A DNA stretch of 64,000 nt from an uncultured Pseudomonadota bacterium (lineage in GTDB: Bacteria; Pseudomonadota; Gammaproteobacteria; Burkholderiales; SG8-39), in contig CAIXPL010000028.1 of the NCBI GenBank assembly GCA_903921325.1, positions 213,912-277,911 of the forward strand, given 5' to 3'. Both the position numbers and the translations under genes were made by a program. The notes under the pieces are model-generated. The model saw only the letters and a list, made by a program, of their open reading frames with translations. It did no database searches and was not told where the DNA came from. Below are positions 1 through 8,010 of the stretch, in pieces. Position 1 is the stretch's first letter, and every line of letters starts with the position of its first letter.

Positions 1-660
1 TATCGCGTTCTTCGGCAGCAGATCGATCATGAACTGAAAGGTCTTCGCCGAATACGGCATGGCACCCTGAAATCCGCGGTGACAGTTGAGCACCATGTTC
101 ACGTAGGGCGGATCATCATCAAGGCCTTCACCGATCAACGTGGTCACATCCTGCACGATATGCGTGGGACTGAAGACCTCCCATTCCGGCTTGATGCCGC
201 GCGCGCGCATCGCCTGGGCCAGTTCGCGATTTTTTGACAGCGGGCTATTGAAAATAATGTCGTTGCCGGCAAAACTCAGATTCACCGTGATCGCATCGAG
301 GGTACACATCTCGGCACCGGCCTCGACCCCCTTGATGCGCTCCTCCCACTGGGTTTCCCAGCGTCCGTCGGGCATTTGTTTCACCACATCACCATCGACA
401 CCACCACCAGTCGAATTGTTGATGATGATGTCACTGCGGGCGCGAATGCGTGAATTGATATCGCGATAGATCTCGGGGTTGCAGGTCGCCTGATCATCCG
501 GTCGCCGCGCATGGACGGCGACCACGGATGCACCAGCATTCCAGCAATCGATGACATCACGGGCAATCTCGTCGGGTTGGGTCGGTAGATTGGGATTCTG
601 CTTCTTGCCGGCCATGCCGCCCGTTGGCGCGATGGTGATGATGACCTTGTTGCTGCCCAT
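1..660 (-). CDS. BKACE/DUF849 family beta-keto acid cleavage enzyme, 3' end outside window
   Basis: The first 220 residues of a beta-keto acid cleavage enzyme (family of 3-keto-5-aminohexanoate cleavage enzyme Kce), which condenses a beta-keto acid with acetyl-CoA in a TIM barrel. The start KVIITIAPTGG is typical. The ATG at 660 follows a purine-rich stretch, and the reading frame is open to base 1, so the C-terminal third is missing. The family's zinc-binding HxH motif reads VVAVHARRP, so the first histidine is alanine; a second copy at 40916 keeps HIH. It lies 45 bases after the PuuE-like gene on the same strand, so the two are probably co-transcribed. The family call is firm; the substrate is unknown and the metal site looks altered. 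Confidence 0.85.
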   Translation of the reverse strand, partial: MGSNKVIITIAPTGGMAGKKQNPNLPTQPDEIARDVIDCWNAGASVVAVHARRPDDQATCNPEIYRDINSRIRARSDIIINNSTGGGVDGDVVKQMPDGRWETQWEERIKGVEAGAEMCTLDAITVNLSFAGNDIIFNSPLSKNRELAQAMRARGIKPEWEVFSPTHIVQDVTTLIGEGLDDDPPYVNMVLNCHRGFQGAMPYSAKTFQFMIDLLPKNAI

Positions 661-705
661 GATGTGTTGTCTCCGGTATTGATTTATTTGTCGATAATGG
701 AACAT

Positions 706-1605
706 TCAAACGGTGGCGATCGTGCCCTGCGGCAGGGTGAGGCAGTGGCCGGCGATATCGCCAGGGCGGGTAAGCCATACACGATCAAACAGCGGGTGGG
801 CCACCATCTGACGCAAACCTTCACGCAAAGCGCGCAGACGATGCGGCTGACCAAAGATCATTGTATGTAACGAAATGGCAAACACCAGGGGCTGCTGTTC
901 GCTTTGTTCGACCATTTCTTCGAATTGGCGCACACAGGTGTCTACAAACTGCACCGGATCGTGGTGCAGTTGCAGAATGGGCACAAAATCGTTGGTCTCG
1001 ATCGGATAGGGTATCGAGAGCAAGGGACCCGAGCGCGTTTTCATCCAGAACGGTTGATCGTCACAGGGCCAGTCCAGGACATAGGTATAGCCGGCCTCAC
1101 GCAACAGATCGAGCGTGACCCCGCTGGGCATCATCAAGGGGGTCATCCACCCGGACGGAGCGCGACCTTCGTGATGTCTGATCGCCGCGGTTGCTTCGCT
1201 GATCAGGCGCCGTTCATCATCTTCGGGACGCGCACCGGGCTTTTCTGAATTGGTACGGCCATGGCCGACGATTTCATGGCCGTGATTGCGGATGCCCGCC
1301 ATCACCTCAGGATGTGTGTCATAGAGATAGCTGTTGCACAGACAGGCCGCCGGCAGGTTCAATTCCCCGAACAGCTCGAGCAGGCGCCACAGGCCGACGC
1401 GGTTGCCATATTCACGCCAGGACCAGTTGCGATGATCGGGCATCGGCAGGCCACCACCCAGCACCGGCCCCACTTCCATTCCGAAGCCGAAGGTCTCGAC
1501 ATTCAATGCGATATACATCGCCAGGCGTTTGCCACCTGGCCAATCGTAGTTCGGGCGGGTCGTGATCGGGCTGAAATTAAAGCGATCGTGCGTTGGCAAT
1601 ACCAT
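706..1605 (-). CDS. PuuE-like polysaccharide deacetylase-fold hydrolase
   Basis: A 299-residue NodB-fold protein of the PuuE/cyclic-imidase branch rather than a classical secreted chitin deacetylase. There is no signal peptide, and it has the family signature GHEIVGHG at about residue 110 and a C-terminal stretch with FAISLHTMIFGQPHR. PuuE relatives open cyclic amides such as allantoin; by analogy this is probably a cytoplasmic cyclic amidohydrolase, but the substrate is inferred. It is the first gene of a minus-strand pair with the BKACE gene and is divergent from the NMT1-like binding protein at 1729, suggesting a catabolic unit with shared control. A second family member is at 26735, next to a Bug protein. 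Confidence 0.8.
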   Translation of the reverse strand: MVLPTHDRFNFSPITTRPNYDWPGGKRLAMYIALNVETFGFGMEVGPVLGGGLPMPDHRNWSWREYGNRVGLWRLLELFGELNLPAACLCNSYLYDTHPEVMAGIRNHGHEIVGHGRTNSEKPGARPEDDERRLISEATAAIRHHEGRAPSGWMTPLMMPSGVTLDLLREAGYTYVLDWPCDDQPFWMKTRSGPLLSIPYPIETNDFVPILQLHHDPVQFVDTCVRQFEEMVEQSEQQPLVFAISLHTMIFGQPHRLRALREGLRQMVAHPLFDRVWLTRPGDIAGHCLTLPQGTIATV

Positions 1606-1728
1606 GGTTTGGAGTCTCCGCAGGGTGTCGAATACTATGACATCGACAGCATGTTTGTTCCAGTCGCGATTGCTGTCATGATTTTTGCTGGTTTTGCTTG
1701 CCGATGTCCTCTACCGGAGTCTTGATCC
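1606..1728. promoter_or_regulatory. Divergent promoter region with inverted repeat
   Basis: The 123 bases between the divergent PuuE-like gene and the NMT1-like binding-protein gene hold an exact inverted repeat TGTCGA-N11-TCGACA at 1626-1648. It is a candidate operator for a regulator encoded elsewhere. The ribosome site CCGGAG at 1714-1719 serves the plus-strand gene. No convincing -35/-10 pair was found. Confidence 0.4.
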
Positions 1729-2865
1729 ATGCTGATAACTGCAATGAATCGCCTGGCCGATCGAATGGACGCTTGGTCCCCTGTCACCCCTGAGCGCGGG
1801 CGCGGGTCTGCCCGTCTCCGGGTTATCGGCATGGCGCTCGCCATCCTGTTGGACGCGGTCGGGGGGGCGGACCTTGCTCTGGCGCAAGAGACACGTCCCG
1901 CGGGCGCACAGGCCTTGACCAAGGTGCGCTTCACGCTGGACTGGCGCTATGAAGGTCATATGTCCTACTTCATGGCAGCCAAGGCGCGCGGCTATTTCGA
2001 GCGCGAAGGAATTGATCTGGTGCTTGATTCCGGCGCCGGATCCGGTGCAACGCTTAATCGGGTCGTCAGTGGTGCCTATGACATGGGCACCGCGGATCTG
2101 AGCTCGGTGATTGAGTTTCTGGGGAACAATCCGGACAAGAGCGCGTTTCAGTCGGTCTATCTGCTCTACAACCGCTCGCCGTTCATCATCCAGACGCTCA
2201 AGCGTACCGGCATTCGTTCGCCCAAAGATCTCGCGGGCAAGCGGATGGCGTCACCGGCCTTTGATTCGGTTCGCAAGGCCTTTCCGATCTACGCCAAGGC
2301 CATCGGCATCGACCCGGCCTCGGTGAGTTGGACCACGGTTGATATCGCCTTGCGCGAGACCATGCTTGCTCGCGGTGAGGTTGATGCCGTGCCCGGTTTT
2401 GAACTCGATCGGCTCACCTTGATGGCGCGCGGTGTCAATGAGGATGATATCGTGAGCTTTGCCTACGCCGATGCAGGCGTTCGGCTCTATAGCAACGTGA
2501 TCATTGCCAGCAGGAAAATGATCACCGAGCAACCGGCGGTCGTCGCAGGGGTGCTGCGCGCGATCAATCGGGCGTTGATCGAGGCAATCGACAATCCGGC
2601 GGAAACTGCCAAATACACGCGCCAGTTTGATGCGCTCGTGGATGATGCGGTGGCGCTACAAAAGCTTCGCATCCTGCTGCGTGTGATCGACACGCCGTTT
2701 GCACAAAATGTCGGCCTCGGTGACATGGACAAAACCGACCTCGCCAATCAGGTGAACGATGTTGCCGCGGCCTTTGGCCTCAAATCGCGACCGAACGCCG
2801 AGGACTTGTTCAATCCGGCTTTTCTGCCGCCAAAGGCTGATCGCATTCCGCACAAGGCTAGATAG
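1729..2865 (+). CDS. NMT1/SsuA-like ABC transporter substrate-binding protein
   Basis: A 378-residue periplasmic binding protein of the NMT1/THI5-like family, which delivers pyrimidines, sulfonates or related small nitrogen compounds to ABC importers. The mature part opens with VRFTLDWRYEGHMSYFMAAKARGYF, split by the usual ligand-loop residues, and contains DLAGKRMASP, typical of the fold. The start at 1729 has GGAG eight bases upstream. The N-terminus is unusually long: about 33 polar residues precede the hydrophobic stretch, and a likely signal cleavage follows ALAQ near residue 53, so an internal start is possible. No permease or ATPase gene lies nearby. It is divergent from the PuuE-like/BKACE pair, which may process its cargo. 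Confidence 0.85.
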   Translation: MLITAMNRLADRMDAWSPVTPERGRGSARLRVIGMALAILLDAVGGADLALAQETRPAGAQALTKVRFTLDWRYEGHMSYFMAAKARGYFEREGIDLVLDSGAGSGATLNRVVSGAYDMGTADLSSVIEFLGNNPDKSAFQSVYLLYNRSPFIIQTLKRTGIRSPKDLAGKRMASPAFDSVRKAFPIYAKAIGIDPASVSWTTVDIALRETMLARGEVDAVPGFELDRLTLMARGVNEDDIVSFAYADAGVRLYSNVIIASRKMITEQPAVVAGVLRAINRALIEAIDNPAETAKYTRQFDALVDDAVALQKLRILLRVIDTPFAQNVGLGDMDKTDLANQVNDVAAAFGLKSRPNAEDLFNPAFLPPKADRIPHKAR

Positions 2866-2976
2866 AGGCGATCGTACTGCGGGAGGCAGTCCGCTGATTC
2901 GTGGCGCCCGGGAGACCAGCGCTACTTTGAAGTTCGGTGCCGCGCTAAACTACCGGCGTCGAACTGGTGAAATGAG

Positions 2977-4584
2977 ATGGCAATCATGCAACTTGACCAT
3001 GCGTGGGTTGGTGCACTGGCACTGAGCACTCTGCTGCTCGGCTGTGGCGGCGGCATTCGCTCATCGTCGGGCACGGGGACGGAAAGCGGGGGGACTACAA
3101 GCGCGCCTTGGAATGTCAATTCGCTGGCCGCGTGGTCAACGCTTGCGGCGCAGTGTGTATCACCCCGTACCGGCACTGATCCCTATACCGGTGTTGCCTA
3201 CTCAGACCGGCAGGGCAATTTGCTGAGTGAGCAAAACTGGCTCGCCTCCTGGACCAACGATACCTATCTGTGGTTCCAGGACGTCAGTTTCACCGATCCT
3301 AGTGGCTATTCAACTGCGATCAATTATTTCAACACCCTCAAGAGTTCACTCACCACGGCGAGCGGTAAAGCAAAGGATCGGTTTCATTTCACCCTTCCCA
3401 CCAATGTGTGGGAGGCTGATTCCGTTGCCGGGGTCAACATTGGCTATGGGGCGACTGTGTCAGCGATCAGCCAAGTGCCGCCCAGGCAGTACGTCGTGGC
3501 CTACACCGAGCCGGGCTCGCCGGCTACGGCGCTCGTACCACCGCTTGCCCGTGGCGCCCAAATCCTCGCCATCGATGGCGTGGATCTGGTAAACGACTCG
3601 ACAACGGCTGGTGTCGCCACACTTAACGCCGGCTTGTTCCCTGCGACCGTCGGCGAGGCCCATCTGTTCACAGTGCAGGACCTCGGTGCGAGCGCGACCC
3701 GGACGGTTGCGCTGATCTCCGCGAATATCACATCTACGCCCGTACAGAACGTATCGACGCTGGCGAGCGGGAGAGTCGGTTACTTTCTATTCAACGATCA
3801 TCTGGCGACCGCCGAGCCGGCCCTCTATAACGCAATCACCCTACTGAAGAGCAGCGGCGTCACCGATGTCGTGATCGATATGCGGTACAACGGCGGTGGC
3901 TATCTCGACATCGCAGGGGAACTGGCCTACATGGTTGCCGGACCGGTTCGAACTGCGAGCAAAACGTTCGATCTACCCGTGTTCAATTCAAAACACCCGA
4001 CCACAGATCCGGTGACAGGTTCGACAATTGCAGCCGTTCCGTTTCATTCGAGTTCAATCGGTTTTACAGCCTCGCCCGCTGCAGGTACGGCATTGCCGCA
4101 TCTTGATCTGACGAGGGCGTTTATTCTGACGGGCAGCGGAACCTGCTCGGCGAGTGAAGCCGTGATCAACGGGCTGACCGGAATCGGCGTTCAGGTCATT
4201 CAGATCGGCTCTACGACGTGCGGTAAGCCCTATGGGTTTTATCCTGCGGACAACTGCGGCACGACATACTTTTCGATTCAGTTTCAGGGAGCCAATCAAC
4301 TCGGCTTTGGTAACTATTCGGATGGCTTTGTGCCGCAGAATGGCACAACCACTGGCATCGCCTCCGCAGCGATCCTTCCAGGATGCGCCGTGGCAGATGA
4401 CTACACCCATGCCTTGGGTGACCCGACCGAAGCCCGTCTGGCGGCTGCCCTGCAATACCGGACGAATACTACTTGCCCCGCCCCGAGCGCACAGGCACGC
4501 GGGCCGAATACGTCGCTGGATGCCACAGAAGGTCAGGTCGTGAAGTCGATTTTTCGCTCGAACCAGTTTCTACGTCGTCCGTAA
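2977..4584 (+). CDS. S41 family (C-terminal processing) peptidase, predicted lipoprotein
   Basis: A 535-residue exported serine protease of the S41 family. A short hydrophobic leader ends in a lipobox LLGC (Cys23), so it is probably anchored in a membrane facing the periplasm. The mid region around residues 170-260 resembles a PDZ domain. The substrate strand VIDMRYNGGG and the catalytic serine region CSASEAV near residue 391 are present, with the lysine in TTCGKPYG about 26 residues later, matching the Ser-Lys dyad spacing. The start is an ATG after a weak purine stretch. It is a single gene: the next gene is convergent and ends 12 bases away. The physiological substrate cannot be told. Confidence 0.88.
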   Translation: MAIMQLDHAWVGALALSTLLLGCGGGIRSSSGTGTESGGTTSAPWNVNSLAAWSTLAAQCVSPRTGTDPYTGVAYSDRQGNLLSEQNWLASWTNDTYLWFQDVSFTDPSGYSTAINYFNTLKSSLTTASGKAKDRFHFTLPTNVWEADSVAGVNIGYGATVSAISQVPPRQYVVAYTEPGSPATALVPPLARGAQILAIDGVDLVNDSTTAGVATLNAGLFPATVGEAHLFTVQDLGASATRTVALISANITSTPVQNVSTLASGRVGYFLFNDHLATAEPALYNAITLLKSSGVTDVVIDMRYNGGGYLDIAGELAYMVAGPVRTASKTFDLPVFNSKHPTTDPVTGSTIAAVPFHSSSIGFTASPAAGTALPHLDLTRAFILTGSGTCSASEAVINGLTGIGVQVIQIGSTTCGKPYGFYPADNCGTTYFSIQFQGANQLGFGNYSDGFVPQNGTTTGIASAAILPGCAVADDYTHALGDPTEARLAAALQYRTNTTCPAPSAQARGPNTSLDATEGQVVKSIFRSNQFLRRP

Positions 4585-4596
4585 TCATCGCCGCGC

Positions 4597-6249
4597 TCAG
4601 GCGTCGCCAGGCCAACGACCTGCACCACGCACAGCATCAATGATGGCGAGCGGGTCGTCGGCCATTTGCTGCGCCCGCCATGCGACATGACCATCAGGGC
4701 GCACCAGCACCAAGGGCGCTGCATATAGGCGTTCAACTGCAGGGTCTTGAATGCGAACTGCGCTGATCGGCATGCCTCGTTGCACCGCCGCGTTCATCAT
4801 GGGTTCGATCGGCTGCGCCTTGGCACCGAGTTCGAGAAGCACAAATCCGCGACCGAAGAGATCCAGGGTTGAGCGGCCGTCGGGCAAGAACGCGTGCGGC
4901 GCGCGCGAACCAGGGCGCGCGGTCTGGGCGTAAGTGCTGGCCGTGTCTTCCGGACGCGCGCTGCCATCGTCCACACACAGCGGCGAGGGATCGTAGCGAT
5001 AGCCCAATACGATGCCTTCATTCTTGAATTCTCGTTCGAAGTCGTTGTCTGCAATGTGCCGACTCAGTGTTGCTCGTGCCGCTTCACCTTCTGGCGTCGA
5101 ATCGCGCAACGCGGCGAGCTTGGGCAGCGCAAGGAATTTGGCAAAGGTAAACGTTGCCTCAGTGACATTGCGATCGGCCACCGGTCGACGCTCGATCTGG
5201 TAGCTGTCAAGGATGCGCTCGGGCGCCCAGCCATCCCGCACCGCTTCGATTTTCCAGGCCAGATCAACCGCATCAAGGATGCCGGTGTTCATGCCAAAGC
5301 CACCCGTCGGCGTGAGATTGTGGATGGCATCACCACACAGAAACACCCGCCCGCGGCGAAACTCATCGGCCACTCGTTGCTGGCGCAACCAGGGCAGAAT
5401 GCCGACGACTTTGCACGGAACTGATTCACCGATCGCCTGCTCAATATACGGTGCCGGGTCAAACGTAGTCAGATCGGTATCGGGTGACATCTGCGAGAGC
5501 CACAGCCGCCATAATTTGCGCCCATCGATCGTAGACAGACCTGCCCACATGCCTTGCGGTCCGATCAGCCAACTGAGCACCGACGGGCGCTCGCCGGCCC
5601 GAAAGACCTGCTCGGATTCAAAATATATGTTGATCTCGTAGCTCAATTGCGCCGAACCGATCATGGTGATACCAAGCGATTCGCGTATGCCGCTCCTGGC
5701 GCCATCACAGGCCACCAGATAATCGGTCGTCATCTGCCGGGTAGCTCCGCTATCCCGGTCAGTCAGGGTGACGCAGACATGATCGCCACGATCTTCAAAG
5801 TGATCGAGCATCGTACGGTAGAGCAAGCGATTGCTCGGATAACTGCGCGCATGTTCGCGCAAGATGGGATCGAACCAGGTCTGCGGGCAGCGCTGAAAAC
5901 TCTCAGGCGAATTGCCTGACGGCTTGCGCTCGGCATCAGTGCCATAGTCGATGACGGCCAAGGGATCGGAGCGTAGTTGAGTTACATACTGCATGCGCCT
6001 GGGGTAGTCGCGGGGCCAACCGGCGTTACGTACCTGATCGGCAATACCCCAACGCCGACATACTTCCATCGAACGGGCATTGACTGCGTTCATTCGCGGC
6101 AGCGGAATGGACCCATCGCGCCGCTCGACCAAGGTGCAAGCAATCCCGCGCCAGGCGAGCTCAGTTGCCATGGCCAGACCGACCGGCCCGCCACCGACCA
6201 CCAGTACCGGGGTGTGCTCCAACTCTGACACTGTAAAGTCCCTCGTCAT
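4597..6249 (-). CDS. FAD-dependent aromatic-ring monooxygenase (PheA/TfdB type)
   Basis: A 550-residue flavoprotein hydroxylase of the group A (PheA/TfdB/MhpA-like) type, using NAD(P)H and oxygen to hydroxylate phenolic substrates. The dinucleotide-binding motif GGGPVGLAMA is near residue 20, the second FAD motif GDAIHNLTPTGGFGMN is near residue 300, and a degenerate thioredoxin-like tail follows. I chose the ATG at 6249 (MTRDFTV) because the Rossmann motif then falls where the family has it; an ATG at 6279 is possible, and the frame stays open to 6441 without useful features. It is divergent from the Bug protein at 6440, which could supply an aromatic acid. The substrate is unproven. Confidence 0.88.
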   Translation of the reverse strand: MTRDFTVSELEHTPVLVVGGGPVGLAMATELAWRGIACTLVERRDGSIPLPRMNAVNARSMEVCRRWGIADQVRNAGWPRDYPRRMQYVTQLRSDPLAVIDYGTDAERKPSGNSPESFQRCPQTWFDPILREHARSYPSNRLLYRTMLDHFEDRGDHVCVTLTDRDSGATRQMTTDYLVACDGARSGIRESLGITMIGSAQLSYEINIYFESEQVFRAGERPSVLSWLIGPQGMWAGLSTIDGRKLWRLWLSQMSPDTDLTTFDPAPYIEQAIGESVPCKVVGILPWLRQQRVADEFRRGRVFLCGDAIHNLTPTGGFGMNTGILDAVDLAWKIEAVRDGWAPERILDSYQIERRPVADRNVTEATFTFAKFLALPKLAALRDSTPEGEAARATLSRHIADNDFEREFKNEGIVLGYRYDPSPLCVDDGSARPEDTASTYAQTARPGSRAPHAFLPDGRSTLDLFGRGFVLLELGAKAQPIEPMMNAAVQRGMPISAVRIQDPAVERLYAAPLVLVRPDGHVAWRAQQMADDPLAIIDAVRGAGRWPGDA

Positions 6250-6439
6250 TGCGTTGCTTTGTATCGTGTCGTGACGCATTCCGTGATGCGCGTTCCGGGT
6301 TGCGTCTTTGCACCTGTATCGCACCGACTGCTTTGCACAGGCGCGCTTGTCCAGGCGCAAAAGGCTCTCAAGGTGCACCGTCGCACGCCAGCACGGTCTA
6401 ATATCTGTCAATAATAATCCCGTGGGCAGGAGACTAACC

Positions 6440-7438
6440 ATGCCTTATTCGACGTGTGCAAGACGAGCCGGTGCGTGGGTGCTCGCGGTGAGTATTTTTG
6501 TGGTGTTCATGGGTAGCGCGCGAGCGCAAACCGACGAGCGTTATCCGTCGCGACCCGTCAAATTGATCATTGGTGTCCCGCCAGGTGGTCCAACCGATCT
6601 GGTTGGCCGATTGATTGCTACCCGACTAGGCGAAGTCCTGGGCCAGCAATTGGTGGTTGAAAATCGCGCGGGGGCCTCAGGCGCGTTGGGTATGGAGGCC
6701 GTTGCCCATGCTGCACCCGATGGCTACACCCTTGCCTATGGTGCATCGAGCAACGTGGCGCAACTACCGGCCCTGCGCCGCAACGTCGCGTTCAATCCGC
6801 TGGAGGATTTTGCGCCGATCAGCATGACCGTAACCGGGACATTCACACTAGTGACGACAGTGAGTGTGCCAGCGACCACGATGGCCGAATTCATCGCCTA
6901 TGGTCGTGCGCATCCGAACACACTGAACTTTGCCACTGCGGGCGCGGGCTCAGCACCGCACCTGGCGGCCGTCCTCTTCAATGAGCAGGCGGGCATCCAG
7001 GCGGTGCATGTGCCCTTCACTGGCGGCGGGCCGGCATTGCAGGCAACCATGCAGGGCAACACCCACTATGTGTTTGACACCGTGGCCACCTCCGTTCCTC
7101 TGCTTAAATCGACCAAGGTGCGCGTACTGGCTGTCACCAGCGCTGAGCCATCACCGTCACTGCCCGGGGTGCCCACGGCGAGCGCGGCCGGATTGCCCGG
7201 GTTGGTCATCACCACCTGGAACGGCCTCCTCGCGCCACGCGGAACGCCGGGTCCCATCGTTGAACGCTTGAACAAGGCGCTGCGCACGGCACTGGGTTCG
7301 CATGACTTCTCCGAGCGCCTGTCGAGCATGGGTCTCGCTGCAGCACCGACATCGCCTGAAGCCTTCAGCGCCTTTATTGCGCGCGAACTGGAGCGCTGGC
7401 GCGGCGTGGTGGAACGGTCAGGAGTTAGTGCGGAGTAG
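6440..7438 (+). CDS. Bug/TctC family tripartite tricarboxylate transporter binding protein
   Basis: A 332-residue periplasmic solute receptor. Bug proteins bind small carboxylates, amides or aromatic acids between two lobes; some deliver to TctAB permeases and many are orphans. The ATG at 6440 has AGGAG seven bases upstream. A hydrophobic leader ends after ARAQ near residue 29. Family marks are PPGGPTDLVGRL, VVENRAGASG and APDGYTLAYG in the first 100 residues, and a tail around ELERWRGVVERSG. It is divergent from the aromatic monooxygenase, with a 190-base shared upstream region, so an aromatic carboxylate ligand is a reasonable guess. No tctA or tctB is near. Confidence 0.93.
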   Translation: MPYSTCARRAGAWVLAVSIFVVFMGSARAQTDERYPSRPVKLIIGVPPGGPTDLVGRLIATRLGEVLGQQLVVENRAGASGALGMEAVAHAAPDGYTLAYGASSNVAQLPALRRNVAFNPLEDFAPISMTVTGTFTLVTTVSVPATTMAEFIAYGRAHPNTLNFATAGAGSAPHLAAVLFNEQAGIQAVHVPFTGGGPALQATMQGNTHYVFDTVATSVPLLKSTKVRVLAVTSAEPSPSLPGVPTASAAGLPGLVITTWNGLLAPRGTPGPIVERLNKALRTALGSHDFSERLSSMGLAAAPTSPEAFSAFIARELERWRGVVERSGVSAE

Positions 7439-7647
7439 GTCGATCGACCGGCGCGTTCAATCAGTTCCGGTATCTCCCGTTATGGGAGCTCCGTCCAACA
7501 AATTTCTTTCCCCAACCGGTCACACCTATTTTGGTGAGGGCATTGCGATACCATTCGCTGTCGATGGGTCGGGTCATTGGACCAGCGCGGCAACAAGTGG
7601 CTACCGTACCGGGAACGGGTTTCTCATTAAATTCAAGGAGTTTTGAT

Positions 7648-7926
7648 ATGCCCAAGATGTTCTCCCTTGCTTTCGCGAGTCTGTTTGCCCTTGGCCTGAT
7701 GTTTTCGCAAACCGCCAGCGCGGCGTCGGCATGTGAGGCCAAAGCTCTCAGTAAGGATGGCAAGCCGCTGTCAGGCGCGGCCAAGGCATCCTCCATCAAG
7801 AAGTGCGAAGAAGACAGCAAAGCCGCGATGAGTTGTGCTGATAAGGCGATAGACAAGAACGGCAAGCCACTTTATGGCGCCGCAAAAGACTCCTTCATCA
7901 AGAAGTGCGAAGGTGGCGCAAAGTAG
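7648..7926 (+). CDS. Small secreted PsiF-repeat protein
   Basis: A 92-residue exported protein with two copies of the PsiF repeat. The signal peptide runs to about residue 24 (ends ASA). Repeat one is CEAKAL...KPLSGAAKASSIKKC and repeat two CADKAI...KPLYGAAKDSFIKKC, each bracketed by cysteines. The E. coli founder psiF is induced by phosphate starvation, but its function is unknown and I see no clear Pho box here. AAGGAG at 7635-7640 is a strong ribosome site. The 200 bases upstream are otherwise featureless. The pilus operon converges on it from the right. The family call is strong and the role is unknown. Confidence 0.85.
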   Translation: MPKMFSLAFASLFALGLMFSQTASAASACEAKALSKDGKPLSGAAKASSIKKCEEDSKAAMSCADKAIDKNGKPLYGAAKDSFIKKCEGGAK

Positions 7927-7940
7927 TACTTCGATCTCTG

Positions 7941-7963
7941 AAAAGCGCTGACCGCAATCAGCG
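7941..7963 (-). terminator. Probable intrinsic terminator of the pilus operon
   Basis: A 6-bp perfect stem CGCTGA/TCAGCG (7946-7951 and 7958-7963) with a 6-base loop lies between the convergent psiF-like and pilus genes. Read on the minus strand it is followed by CTTTT, so it would end transcription leaving the last pilus gene. The stem is short, hence the moderate confidence. Confidence 0.5.
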
Positions 7964-8010
7964 GCCGGCGCCTTTCCTGCGACCGCGTCAAAGCGATCTG
8001 CAGCATCAGA

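Noticed and set aside
6250..6441. Longer N-terminus for the FAD monooxygenase (frame open to 6441)
   Set aside because: The added residues are charged, lack a ribosome site and would put the Rossmann motif about 65 residues too far from the N-terminus for the family.
7472..7489. Hairpin CTCCC-GTTAT-GGGAG after the Bug gene
   Set aside because: The stem is only 5 bp with no T-run on either strand; not enough to call a terminator.
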